A DNA stretch of 34,664 nucleotides from Branchiostoma floridae (taxonomy: Eukaryota; Chordata; Leptocardii; Amphioxiformes; Branchiostomatidae): NCBI RefSeq assembly GCF_000003815.2, contig NC_049982.1:31551722-31586385 (forward strand). Direction: 5' to 3'. Positions 1-10,500 of the stretch are shown piece after piece. Below the pieces are notes generated by a model. The model ran no database searches. It was not told the DNA's origin and was given only the letters and a program-made list of their open reading frames with translations. Every line of letters starts with the position of its first letter. Positions within the stretch are counted from its first letter, which is position 1. The position numbers and the translations under genes were made by a program.

Positions 1-120
1 CATCCATGGAGGAGAGACAATACAGGCGATTGCTTACCTCTACATGTCTTCCCGTAAGAAACAAAATGCACAAGAAAAGAATAATATACTACTGGTATTA
101 AGAGGAGGTGGGTACTGGTG

Positions 121-520
121 CAGAAAATTCAGGTACAGGTACAGTTCAGGTCAAGAGGATCAGGTCTAGGTCCGGACCTGAACCTGGACCTGATTGTTTT
201 TTAAAACATGTAAATGATCGATACTCAAAACAATGGCCCATTTCGCCGCAAAGGAATCTGTTTAGTGGATTATCCGACTGACACTGGTGTTCTAAAATCC
301 TGTCCTTTTGGCTGAATTGGCGGTAGGAATTTTCCGGTCGATGGATTATCAAATCAACAGATGCACAAGTTTTAGAAACACGTACCTTAGAATACGTACC
401 TTAAACCTTGTTTGCCTACATGTTGACAGTCGAGTTGCTAAGTCGATAACCTGTATGAGACTGTGATTGCAAAATGGCTTCGTTGTCACAGATTGCCTTG
501 TGTTATGATTATTAATGATC
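121..520. repeat. Dispersed repeat shared in inverse orientation with 27410-27740
   Basis: Shared blocks include GATTGTTTTTTAAAACATGT with TCAAAACAAT, TTCGCCGCAAAGGAATCTGT, TTCTAAAATCCTGTC and ATGCACAAGTTTTAGAAAC. At the left it runs into GGTCCGGACCTGAACCTGG, a degenerate tandem tail. Nothing else is seen in 1-120. Confidence 0.75.
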
Positions 521-789
521 AAACATAATGTTTTATTCATTTCAAAACTGCAGAGAACCGACTTTGACTTTGATATAAACTTACGTGCCTAATTCAGACA
601 TTTTTTTTTCATCTTTGTTGAAATTGCAACACTGCAATACAGAGGTGTACCCTGGCAGCAAATGCTGATATTGGGAAAATAACAACATCGCTTCTTAAGC
701 AAGTCTATGAAGGGTAGAAATCTAGACGCAAATCAGTGCAACGAACCCAAACCTCCACATGTACGTATCAGCAAGTGTAACGTGTTCGG

Positions 790-1155
790 TGGTGACCGCG
801 TGGCGCAGCGGTAGCATGTTCGGATTTGCACCGAGAGGTTGCGGGTTCGAATCCGCCTACCGTGCCACCGATCTTGTGCCCTTGGGAAAGGCACTTTACA
901 CGACTTTCCTCACTGAAAAATGAGTCGTCCCTCGGATAGGACGTTAAATGGAGGTCCCGTGTATGGGGAGAGTCACACCCCATGCACGTTAAGAACCCCC
1001 ACACATGCGATGGTGCGGTGTGGATGGAGCAAACCATTCTGTCTGGAGTTGGTGATTCACTACAAATCACCCGGGCGGAGGCCTGGCGAACCTTCGTGTC
1101 GTATCAGCCATACGGTGATTTACATCATTCACCATGCCCCGGAGAGGAGATAGGC
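790..1155 (+). mobile_element. tRNA-derived SINE
   Basis: The head has polymerase III promoter boxes: box A TGGCGCAGCGG at 801-811 and box B GGTTCGAATCC at 844-854. The body (CTTGGGAAAGGCACTTTACA, then GATAGGACGTTAAATGGAGG) recurs at 9016-9760 and, reversed, at 22561-22720. Resembles Deu-type SINEs reported from amphioxus (memory). The head is not a functional tRNA: no clean acceptor stem continues into CCA processing. Confidence 0.8.
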
Positions 1156-1194
1156 TAAAAGTTTTGTATCAAAGTCTGAAAGTGTATTTATACC

Positions 1195-1349
1195 TAGCCT
1201 CCATAGCAGGCTCTCTGGGGGCTTTTTTTGGCTCATAATACACTTTTTCTGGCCATTTCTTTTTGTACTAGATCGCTGATTGCAGGCCTTATCTGACGGC
1301 CTCGCAAAAGTGTATTATAAGGCCCCAGAGAGCCTGCTATGGAGGCTAC
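1195..1349. mobile_element. hAT-like MITE with 8-bp target duplication
   Basis: Inverted termini of about 25 bp begin TAGCCTCCATAGCAGGCTCT. The direct duplication TTTATACC is at 1187-1194 and 1350-1357; 8 bp is the size left by hAT transposases. No coding capacity. Confidence 0.8.
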
Positions 1350-1353
1350 TTTA

Positions 1354-1984
1354 TACCCCTGTCACATTATCCACGATCTTCGGGCGTATCGATGGAAGAT
1401 CGGCCATATTTAGGATCGACAGAGGGTTGCGCGTATTTTTCACCTGAAAACCGTCCCTGTCACATATAAGCCATACTTTGTACCTTGTACAATTGTTGTG
1501 CAATAAAGTTATTTTTAGAAGCGAGGCTCGGACGATTGCCGCAGAACCGTCGTCCGATCGATTTTCGCCAAATGTGACAGGACGCGGTCAAATAGAGCGG
1601 TCAATATTAGAGCGGTCAATATTAGAGCGCGGTCACATAGATCATAGGTCAAGATTTTCGAACGATTTTGATGCAATAGCATTTTAAAACAGGCTGTGAC
1701 AGAACCAACCACCAACATTGATCCATTGAACCTAGATGTGACTGTGCCCTTATACCCCTGTCACATTTGGCAAAAATCAACAGGACGACGATTCTGCTGC
1801 AATCGCCCGGGTCTCGCTTATAACAATAAATTTATTGCACAACAATTGTACAAGGTACAAAGTATGGCTTATATGTGACAGGGACGGTTTTCAGGTGAAA
1901 AATACGCGCAACCCTCTGTCGATCTTAAATATTGCCGATCTTCCGTCGGTACGTCCGAAGATCGTGGATAATGTGACAGGGGTA
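1354..1984. mobile_element. Large fold-back element with TACCCCTGTCACAT termini
   Basis: Two arms of about 230 bp (1354-1581 and about 1749-1984) are inverted copies, separated by about 170 bp. TTA stands directly outside both ends (1351-1353, 1985-1987), as left by PIF/Harbinger-type transposases. Each arm is itself bounded by inverted TGTCACAT ends, so the element could be two MITEs head to head. Confidence 0.8.
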
Positions 1985-1987
1985 TTA

Positions 1988-2330
1988 CGATAAAGGCAGT
2001 ACTAGTTGATGGAAAAGAGAAGGATATGAGTGTGAGTGCCCGAATGTTGGGTTTGATTTTACTGTGAAGAACTGCCATCTTGCAATGGAGCTGTCTGTGG
2101 TAAATTTCTAAGAAAGTTTTTTTTTTTTCTTGGGGTTTGTTGGCGGTAAAGCTGAGGGAGTTTGACTCTTGCCCTGGAAACAGTCATGCGTATAGGCAAT
2201 CAGGCCATAGTTGTTGAAAAAATCATGCCCTTCATGGGCCTTTCTTACCGCACATTAAATTGCCATCGTGGAAATTGTATCTATCACTCTCTCTTTGGTT
2301 TATTTTATAGATATAATGACTTTTTGCATT
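1988..2330. other. No recognised feature
   Basis: Ordinary AT-rich sequence with a T run at about 2119-2129. No gene or repeat partner seen here. The stretch 521-789 is likewise featureless. Confidence 0.5.
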
Positions 2331-2445
2331 ACAATGTATATCCAATAGTACTTTTTGACAGTTGAAGTAGAAAATAGAAGCAGTACCAACAAAAATTGCA
2401 TATTAGTGTTACATGTTACAGACTAACGCAAATATAGCAGCTTAA
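2331..2445. repeat. Dispersed repeat shared with 28898-29012
   Basis: TTTTTGACAGTTGAAG, AGTGTTACATGTTACAGAC and GCAAATATAGCAGCTTA occur in the same order and orientation in both places. Confidence 0.75.
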
Positions 2446-2637
2446 GGTATCTCGGTTGGCTAAATTGGCATTTTGACCTTCAACTGTTTTCTTATTAATG
2501 AATTAAGAAAGAATGGAGCCGTAACGAATGTTTATAGATGGGCATTAAAGAATTCTAAATCTGATTTTTTGGGGGCCAAATTGATGACGAACATCTAAGT
2601 TCGTTCGTATCGGGCGGTAAATCCGAACTTAACGCCA

Positions 2638-3390
2638 AGCACAGACACATCTGTCCTTGGTACTGAACGCTATCCACACACAGACATATCTGTCCTTGGT
2701 ACTGAACGCTACCCACACACAGACACATCTGTCCTTGGTACTGAACGCTATCCACACACAGACACATCTGTCCTTGGTACTGAACGCTATCCACACACAG
2801 ACATATCTGTCCTTGGTACTGAACGCTACCCACACACAGACATATCTGTCCTTGGTACTGAACGCTACCCACACACAGACACATCTGTCCTTGGTACTGA
2901 ACGCTACCCACACACAGACACATCTGTCCTTGGTACTGAACGCTACCCACACACAGACATATCTGTCCTTGGTACTGAACGCTATCCACACACAGACATA
3001 TCTGTCCTTGGTACTAAACGCTACCCACACACAGACACATCTGTCCTTGGTGCTGAACGCTATCCACACACAGACACATCTGTCCTTGGTGCTGAACGCT
3101 ATCCACACACAGACACATCTGTCCTTGGTACTGAACGCTATCCACACACAGACATATCTGTCCTTGATGCTTAACGCTATCCACACACAGACATATCTGT
3201 CCTTGGTGCTGAACGCTATCCACACACAGACATATCTGTCCTTGGTGCTGAACGCTATCCACACATAGACATATCTGTCCTTGGTGCTGAACGCTATCCA
3301 CACATAGACATATCTGTCCTTGGTGCTGAACGCTATCCACACAAAGACATATCTGTCCTTGGTGCTGAATGCCTCACCTACCAGATATAA
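2638..3390. repeat. 39-bp minisatellite, 19 regular units
   Basis: CTGTCCTTGGT recurs exactly every 39 bp from 2651 to 3353. Units vary at a few positions (ACATCT/ATATCT, GGTACT/GGTGCT, CTATCC/CTACCC). Because 39 is 13 codons and no stop falls in most frames, long open frames appear on both strands; these are not genes. Each unit holds a short inverted repeat, ACAGA and TCTGT around four bases. Confidence 0.97.
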
Positions 3391-3612
3391 AACCACACCT
3401 GCCCTAGGTGCTGAACGCTATCCACACACAGGCATATCTGTCCTTGGTGCAGAACACCACATCTGTCCTTAGAGCTGAACACTCTCCACACACAATCACG
3501 ATATGTGGTGAGGATGATGATGATGATGATGATGACACACAAACGCACATGTGCTTGGTGCTAAACACCATATGTAAGACTACAGCTACACCTGTCCTTG
3601 GTGCGGAACACA
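3391..3612. repeat. Degenerate minisatellite tail with a GAT microsatellite
   Basis: Further diverged units (CTGCCCTAGGTGCTGAACGC, CTGTCCTTAGAGCTGAACAC, CTGTCCTTGGTGCGGAACAC) with irregular spacing. A run of GAT triplets lies at about 3513-3534. Confidence 0.8.
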
Positions 3613-4059
3613 TCAGTCGGACAGTCGGACGATGCGATCGGAAGATCAATAAACAATCAATCTTATCAACTCATCTCTACAAGTGTCATAAAGTGAATGA
3701 ACATGTTTTAGTGCAGTCGCGGAACGATATTGCGATTTTCGTACGTTGTCGCGGACTGTTCTTTACTGACCTTATGAAGTATTTTCTAGCATTATGTATA
3801 TAACTTATGTCAATCAGAGTTATCACATTCGACATGTACCCCAGTGTTAGGTCTTTGTTTGGGGTGTAACTAACTGTCTGTGAGTCGTCGTTAGCATTCT
3901 TATTCTTTATAGGGAATCAAATTTGACATTTGATAAATGACAATTTTCTCTTTATACATGCAAATTTTTATTGTATGATATGCATATAGCTGTGTACATA
4001 ATTCTTTACTTGATTTAAATGTATGCCTAGAACGATGAATATCCGTTGTTCATTTCTTC
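3613..4059. other. No recognised feature
   Basis: AT-rich intergenic sequence. The open frame entering from the minisatellite ends near 3803 without recognisable protein sequence. Confidence 0.5.
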
Positions 4060-4650
4060 TACAAGTTATCCTCTTTGGAATATTTTGACAAACATGCCCT
4101 TGCAGTTCCAAAGTTAGATGTTAGGGGGCTTAAACCTGCCCCACCTTGTCCTGACGTCAAAAGCTATCTGCCACCCAGACGTCAAGACGATGTCATGTTC
4201 GAGACATGAGATAACTCGAAAAAGTTCTGTAATAGAATATTCTCAATAATCATGCAAACATTGTCCTATTTTGCATAATTTGTACTTTTTGTATCTTATT
4301 TTGTACATGTTTGTCTAAACTACCTACATCCTTTCTTGAGTTATCCTTTCCGGAATTTTGTCATTGCAATTCCAAAACTAAACGCTAGGGTGCTCAAACG
4401 TTTGTTACTTCTTCCCGAGCACAAGAGCTATCACCCAAGAATCATGATTCAATATAGTTCAAAACACGCAATATCAAAGCCGGAAGTTCCGCTTCAGTAC
4501 CAAGGGAGGCCGATAGGGCACCTTAATCTAATCGTGCCCAGTTTTTGTCACACCCTATCAACACACCAAGTGTAAAACCGATCCATGTGATCTTGTTCGT
4601 CAACAGACCCACACACGCACAAACGCTGCTGAAAAATAACCTCCATGACA
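4060..4650. repeat. Two-block dispersed repeat, copy I
   Basis: Blocks TGCCCTTGCAGTTCCAAA...AAACCTGCCCC and CAATTCCAAAACTAAACGCT...GAGCACAAGAGCTATC, then GTTTTTGTCACACC, a short CA-rich part and AAATAACCTCCATGA. The same order is seen at 18365-19235. The two blocks resemble each other, so the family is itself internally duplicated. Confidence 0.75.
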
Positions 4651-4652
4651 TT

Positions 4653-4843
4653 TTACTTGGTATTTATTGGTTTCATTGATCATACATCTTTTTTTGTATT
4701 ATCAAAACATATGATTGTGTTAGTTACTTTTTTTGCTATTCATTGATCTCATTGATGATACATCTTTTTTGTACTATTATAACATATGATTGTGTTTGTT
4801 ACTTTTCTTTGTTACTTATTGATTCCATTGATCATACATCTTG
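4653..4843. repeat. AT-rich tandem repeat, about 2.6 units of 71-75 bp
   Basis: Units start with TTACTT at 4653, 4724 and 4799, each carrying CATTGATCATACATCTT or a variant and ACATATGATTGTGTT. Last unit partial. Confidence 0.8.
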
Positions 4844-4849
4844 TGTAGT

Positions 4850-4980
4850 TTAGAGGAGGAGGACACAACATGAACTGTTAAGGTTTTACCCTCCTCCTGC
4901 ACCTGTTTTAAACGTTCTTTTCTTTTCTGTATTTATTATTATTTTGTTGTGCGAAACAAACAAACAAACAAACAAACAAT
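4850..4980. repeat. Dispersed repeat ending in (CAAA)n
   Basis: GAGGAGGA...CCCTCCTCCTGCACCTGTTTT...TTTTGTTGTG then six CAAA units at 4956-4979. The inverse copy is at 26693-26830. Confidence 0.75.
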
Positions 4981-5059
4981 ACTTTATGGAGATAATAATG
5001 TTAATACGTTGTTGGTACTAATGGCACAGCAATTATTGATTGCAACAATAGTTCGAAAA

Positions 5060-5720
5060 CTTCATATCTCCATGAAATATTCTGATTATATGCAAATGAC
5101 TTTCACATCCGCATAATCTATGCATGGTTATGTACACCTTTAACTAACTTACACAGGTCACAATGTTGATAATCCAATCATTTACTACATATAATTATGA
5201 CACTTTTACTTTAATTATGCAAATTAGGGACTTATTTGCAGATTTGGTATCTGCTAATCTTGCACCTGTCACAAACTAAATTATGTTAAAAGCATTTGAG
5301 TCCTTTAAACATTGTATATATATATATATATATTTTCCTCATTAGATATGCAAATCAAGTCCTTGTTTGCATAATTTGCATTATATCTCTGCAAAAGACA
5401 AAAACGGCCCTGCAGTACCAGAGCAAGGTGATAGGGAGTCGCTTCTTCCTTACATCACAATCTATCTGCCATCAAAAACTCAAGACCACGGCATGCCCAG
5501 GTCAAAAGATTCTAAAAAAAGGAAGTTCTGCTGCAGTACTAAGGTAACATAATAGGGGACCCAAAATTAAGCCTGACCTTTGTCTTTCCAACACCTACCC
5601 ACATACCAAATACTATTGTAATCCATCCAGAGGTTCTTGAGTTATGCTGACAACAAAAATTCGGAAACACAAAGTTTGAAAAACACACACATTCACAGAC
5701 ATACACACAGACACATAACA
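5060..5720. repeat. Two-block dispersed repeat, copy II (diverged)
   Basis: Contains TTATGCAAATTAGGGAC, CGGCCCTGCAGTACCAGAGC, AAGTTCTGCTGCAGTACTAA and GGTTCTTGAGTTATGCTGAC, then a CA-rich end at 5680-5720. A TA microsatellite lies at about 5314-5333. Confidence 0.65.
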
Positions 5721-5810
5721 CGGATACTAATACCAATAAGGTATTAATTTGAATACTAAATGCGGGAGTGCTATGATTCCTTTGTTTTATGATACTTTGA
5801 GTTTCATGAT

Positions 5811-5926
5811 ACTGTAAACGCATTTAGTTCACGGGGATTTAAATTCGCGGTAGCGGGATGATGGACTCTTCTCGGTGGTTTTAATTCCGCGGTAGCGCCA
5901 TCCCGCCAACTTAAATGCATTTACAG
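5811..5926. mobile_element. Short MITE with ACTGTAAACGCATTTA termini
   Basis: ACTGTAAACGCATTTA at 5811 and TAAATGCATTTACAG at 5912 are imperfect inverted ends. Inner arms contain CGCGGTAGCG. The same family recurs at 7148-7250. Confidence 0.7.
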
Positions 5927-6013
5927 CACTGCACTGTAGTCACGCACTGCCGTGTAAAACCCGACGCCTCTACGAACTGCCAGTCGGAAAACACTTACTG
6001 GTTACCCGGTAAA

Positions 6014-6354
6014 GCTAAGGGCTACAACCCGCCGTACGTGCAATTTGTCCGCACGTTTGTTTTTTTTTTCTTTGGAGGCCACGCCCGCCACGTATTTCTG
6101 AAAACGTTCAGGCCGTACAGGGCAGGCGCGTCGCCCGTACTGGCACGTACGGGGGCGAATCCGCAGCCCGATGGCACACAAAGTTTTGCCTGCACGTAAA
6201 GTTCTACGGCGTGTCTGCGTGCTCCAAAATCCGTCAGATTCCCCGACGAGTTCGTAAGGAGGCGGTACTTACTACTTACGAATCCCAAAATATTGCCCAC
6301 GTTTTGGCACGTAGACAGCACGTATTTGCACGTACGGCGGGCTGTACCCTTAGC
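6014..6354. mobile_element. Inverted-repeat element, copy A (TTAA-like flanks)
   Basis: Termini GCTAAGGGCTACAACCCGCC and the inverse of the same sequence (GGCGGGCTGTACCCTTAGC), rich in CGTACG. Flanks are TAAA on the left and TTAA on the right. Non-coding; lies upstream of the P450 gene. Confidence 0.8.
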
Positions 6355-6394
6355 TTAAGGGTTCTATATACAGACGGATAGAACAGGGTTTTTT

Positions 6395-6414
6395 GCCTTG
6401 CCGCCAGGCAAGGC
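6395..6414. repeat. Small perfect hairpin
   Basis: GCCTTGCC and GGCAAGGC are inverse 8-bp arms around GCCA, followed by repeated CCTTCCAAAG words. It stands alone with no partner found. Confidence 0.6.
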
Positions 6415-7147
6415 TTTACGCCAGCTTTTTTCCATGGATCAATGGACGGACCTTTTAACCCAGCCCTTCCAAAGCCCCTTCCAAAGGCCCTTCTTTCCTT
6501 GCCGAGTTTCATGGCTTAGTTAGACAATGGTACATTCCAGACGAGTATTAAAACGCTCTTCTAGACGCATGTTACTGTATGTGGTCCAGCGTAATAAATC
6601 TACGCTTTAACTCACCATGTTCATATAAATATATATCACAAATTGCATCAGAAGGAACTTAGCTTGTAATAAAAAATAATGCATATTCATTGTGGGTCAA
6701 AAAGTTTTACAAAACCTGTTTAATGTGCCAATAATTCATCTGACATAAATTATGATAATGAGGGGGAGGGGGGCGACATGTGGAACTCGGGATTTTTAAG
6801 CGTAGAATCTAGTCTAACTTACCAAAATAACATAAAATACGCGGCAAGGCACAGCTTTTTTAAAAAGATTTCTTGTTTTACTTGTACTTGCGTGGGCCAC
6901 TGTCACTGATCTAATCGTATATACGTAATACAGTACTACCCTTTTACCATGGTGTAATACAGTAGGTCGTATAAAGAAATGAATGCATGCGAACTCATGA
7001 AATCTGTACGTATTCAATGTTCGAAGATCGGGTCTGTGCTCAATTTGTGTCTTTTAAGTACTCGTGTGTCTTCACCGTAGAAAGCATGCCAAACATTTCA
7101 TTATACAGTGACAAAGAGTAGCGGAAAGGGAGTGCCTTGGGCGGCGC
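6415..7147. other. No recognised feature
   Basis: Intergenic DNA upstream of the P450 gene. A G-rich run (GAGGGGGAGGGGGG) lies near 6761. No exon or repeat partner seen. Confidence 0.5.
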
Positions 7148-7250
7148 CAGCAGAAGGAAAATGTTCGCGGTGGTTTTAAATTCGCGGTCAAGCGACCGCC
7201 GCGATTACCGCGAACATTATACCACCGCAAATGTTTCTGCATTTACAGTA
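7148..7250. mobile_element. Short MITE just upstream of the P450 promoter
   Basis: Arms ATGTTCGCGGTGGTTTTA and the inverse of a close copy, ending GCATTTACAGTA. Related to the element at 5811. It ends about 100 bp before the TATA box. Confidence 0.7.
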
Positions 7251-7264
7251 CTCGTTGGTGAAGG

Positions 7265-7438
7265 TTTGGGGTCAAAGATCGGCAGAGCGTCTAAATACGT
7301 CACCACGTCCTCAATAGATATGACCTCACTTCCGGGTTCGGCGGACTTATATATAATAGAGAGTCTGGGTCCATTCTGAAGCATACCGCCGGGTAACTAC
7401 GTATAACCGTACCTGAACCACCAACTGTCCGTGACAAC
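7265..7438 (+). promoter_or_regulatory. P450 core promoter with TATA box and 5' UTR
   Basis: TATATATAA at 7348-7356 stands about 83 bp before the start codon, so transcription would begin near 7380. Upstream are a GGGTCAAAGATC element (about 7269-7280) resembling an HNF4/DR1 nuclear-receptor half site, a TGACCT half site at 7321, and an ETS-type ACTTCCGGG at about 7328. Motif matches are by eye and short; only the TATA box is well supported. Confidence 0.55.
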
Positions 7439-7509
7439 ATGGATCTAGACTTCCTGCCCATCCCCCTGACATGGGTTCTACTAGCCGCACTACCTGTACT
7501 GTTCTATCT
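7439..7509 (+). CDS. P450 exon 1 (residues 1-24, membrane anchor)
   Basis: Starts at ATG 7439 in a good context (A at -3, G at +4). It encodes a short acidic tip followed by a hydrophobic helix ([13 protein letters not shown]). The donor is GTAAGT at 7510, splitting codon 24 after two bases. The start is chosen because it gives the standard P450 anchor and lies about 83 bp downstream of a TATA box. Confidence 0.9.
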
Positions 7510-10500
7510 GTAAGTCAACTCTGCACGTAACGTTAAAGTTTTATGCACTAGACGTTTAGTTCCCCTTCAAGGTAGACGAATGCGGTACAATTCATAATCT
7601 TGCTGCTCAACTACAGTACTGTCACATGCAAATTCTTACAGTGTTTGTAGGTGTCAGTTTTGAACATAGTCTGAGTAGACGTTACATGTTTGGAATGTTG
7701 TGTATGACTGTGATATGTGCACCTTCCTTCATGCATAAAGTTAAGGGCACAACCCACCGTACGTGCTTTTAGTCCGTATATTTTTTGGGGGAGGCCACAT
7801 CGGCCGTTTTTTTTTCTGAAAACGTGGGGAAGGAATGGCAAGAGCAGGGAGGAAGTACGTTACTCGCACGGTTGCGCTAGGTGTAAGTATGTGATTTGCA
7901 CGCCACGCCTGGCCGTGAGCCGGTTGCGTGCATCGTTCGTTGCGCAAGTGGTAAGTGAGCTGTACGTGCGATCTCTGTGCGATTGCCGCGTTACCGTATG
8001 CAGGCCCTACTTACACGTGCTGCGTCCGTACGGTTTCCTTACTCGCTGTACGGGGCACGCGCGTCGCCCGTACTGGCTCGTACGGGGGGCGAATACACAG
8101 CCCGATGACAAAGGTCGATATGCACGTTCTACGCCGTGTCTGCGTGCTCCCAAATCCGTTCGATTCCATATGATTTCGTACGGAGGCGGTACTTACCACT
8201 TACGGATCCCAGAAGATTGCCCATGTTTTTACACGTAGACACCACACAGTTGCACGTGCGGCGGGTTGTGCCCTTAGCTTATATAATAAGACTGGTGACA
8301 ATGAAAATGTGTAACGTGAGCAGTTACAATTGTAGCATGCAAGTCTTTTTTGGTACAGAAGTTAACGTTATATGGTCAACACGCAACACCAAACACTAAA
8401 CAGCAAACTTCTTTGTACACAACCAACTCTGCAAGGCATTTTGTCATCAGCGACTTACCAACAAAACTATTTATGGACCTATGGAAAACATCAGAGTGAG
8501 TGCATTCACTAATACATTATATTAACGTTACTGCGTTATATATTAACAAGCTAGAGCAAACAGTTGACTCACTTGGTCAACTTAACCGTCTTTCTGTCCA
8601 TATTGGGACGTTACACTGAGTCGGGTTACACACTAACTGGGTTAAGAAGGGTAGGGTAAAAATACTTGGTTTAAGTCATCATTTGCCGAATATAACAAAT
8701 CTACATCAGCATGCACGTCACCTTTGCCTTTTTGCATCATAGGTTTGCTGCATTACAATTGCTGGTCGATCTTTAATGTAAACTTTGATGTGTAAATTGA
8801 CTTGCTTTGTATACATGTCACTTTAACTGTACGATATACTGTATGTATGTAGTTTTGGTGATAAAAGTCTATTCCATTGTATTGCTGGAAAAATGCTGTG
8901 CAAAGTCCAGGAATGGAACTGACCGACATCTTCGGCACAGCTACCACCGTACAGGATGTCCGAAAAGATTGTGTGGGTCCTTTCACGTAACGACAGGTGT
9001 TTGGCCAAGAAACCAGAACCTTTGGGAAAGGCACTTAACCCTATTCAGACCGGGCTTTTGGGGTCGATCCTGGACGTGGGTGGGGGATGTGGTTGTAGAT
9101 CTTTTGAGGCCCGCCCTTTCTATGCAGACATAATATTTGGCGATTTGAAAAAAAAATTGAAGCAGTTATGATGTAATATGACGTAATTACAACGTCATCG
9201 TTTTGATTGTATTGGCTGGAACCATGAAAGAAGAAACTAGCAGTAATATAGCAAATAAATGTGAAAAATACATTGTTAGAACTAAAACTAGCGATTTTCT
9301 CAGAAGCACCCCCCCCACACCCGACTGAATAGGGTTAGCAAGTCACTTACAGTTTCGCTTCACTCAGGTGGAAATAAATACTTAGCTTAGGTTAAGCTAA
9401 GGACACAACCCGCCGTACGTGCAATTTGTCCGTACGTTTTTTTTTTTTGGAGGCCACGTCCGCCACGTATTTCTGAAAACGTAGGGAACGACTGGCAAGA
9501 GCAGGGAGGGAGTACGTCAACGCCCGTCACAGAGTTTTGCCTGTACGTAAGTTATACGGCATGTCTACGTGCTCCAAAATCCGTCGGATTCCCTACGAGG
9601 CGGTACTTACCACTTACGGATCCCAAAAGATTGCCCTTGTTTTGGCACGTAGATAGCACGTATTTGCACGTACGGCGGGTTGTGCCCTTAGCTTAAGGGA
9701 CATCTCTCAGATAGGACGTTCAATGGAGGTCCCGTGTTTAAAGAACGTTAACTTACCCCACAAATCGAGATGGGCCGGGATGCTTACATTACGGTGTCAG
9801 TAGATCGAAATCTACCCGAGTAGCCCTGGTAATACTAACGTCACATTTGCACAAAGGGGCCCGGCCGGGTATGTTAGGGGCTGAATTGTTGCACTTTCGG
9901 GCGGGTCCCCGTGAGACCCCCGGCGGCTGCCGGGCTATTTTGGGGCTCGGGCGGGGCCCCGGTTGATTCTAAGTCGGACTTAAAATCAACCGGGGCCCGG
10001 GCAGGAAAATACGCCGAATCAAAGGGCAATGGTCACATTTCCACTTAGGGACCCTGGCGGGTAATTTACGGACTGTTTTTTGGCTCTTCCGGTCGGGGTC
10101 CTGCTGTTCTCCCAGCGGCTGGCGGGTTATTTTTGGTCTCGGGCGGGGCCCCGGTTGGTTTTAAGTCGGACTTAAAATGAACCGAGGTCCCGGCGGGGAA
10201 ATTATTAGAGAAATATCATCAGTAAAAAAACTCACTTTCTACTCTTCTCAATGGAAGGTCCCACACGCATAAGGCGGATAATCATCATAAAGGACTTAAA
10301 GTCGCAAGAATGTTCTCGCATTTATAGCTTGCTCATCAGCGTATCGTAGACCCAAAACATGGTTCGGAGCCTCAACCAGAACCAAGCCCAACATCTTCTT
10401 CTCTGGCACTGCCGTTCCGCTTGTCTCTCCTCTTCCACTACCCATGTAGCAAGAACAAGGATGAAACGGTGACAAGCCGTCGCCACCCTCAGCCTGAGTT

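Larger units (their letters stand above)
9016..9760 (+). mobile_element. SINE body interrupted by two later insertions
   Basis: Three pieces follow the SINE order: 9016-9035 (TTGGGAAAGGCACTT), 9338-9391 (CACTTACAGTTTCGCTTCACTCAGG) and 9697-9760 (AGATAGGACGTTCAATGGAGG). The gaps are filled exactly by a MITE (9036-9337) and a TTAA-flanked element (9396-9692). No tRNA head is recognisable. Confidence 0.75.

Noticed and set aside
146-352. Conserved small protein, because a similar peptide is encoded at 27509-27733
   Set aside because: The similarity covers non-coding parts as well and the tail is a degenerate tandem repeat; this is a dispersed repeat.
797-870. tRNA gene
   Set aside because: Polymerase III boxes are present but the sequence continues into a SINE body found elsewhere; it is a SINE head.
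2638-3390. CRISPR array
   Set aside because: Units are adjacent with no unique spacers, in a eukaryotic setting.
2555-3396. Long open frames of 100-255 codons on both strands
   Set aside because: They are translations of a stop-free 39-bp tandem repeat; periodic peptides in several frames are expected without any gene.
7717-8238. 173-codon open frame
   Set aside because: It lies wholly inside an inverted-repeat element and shows no recognisable protein features.
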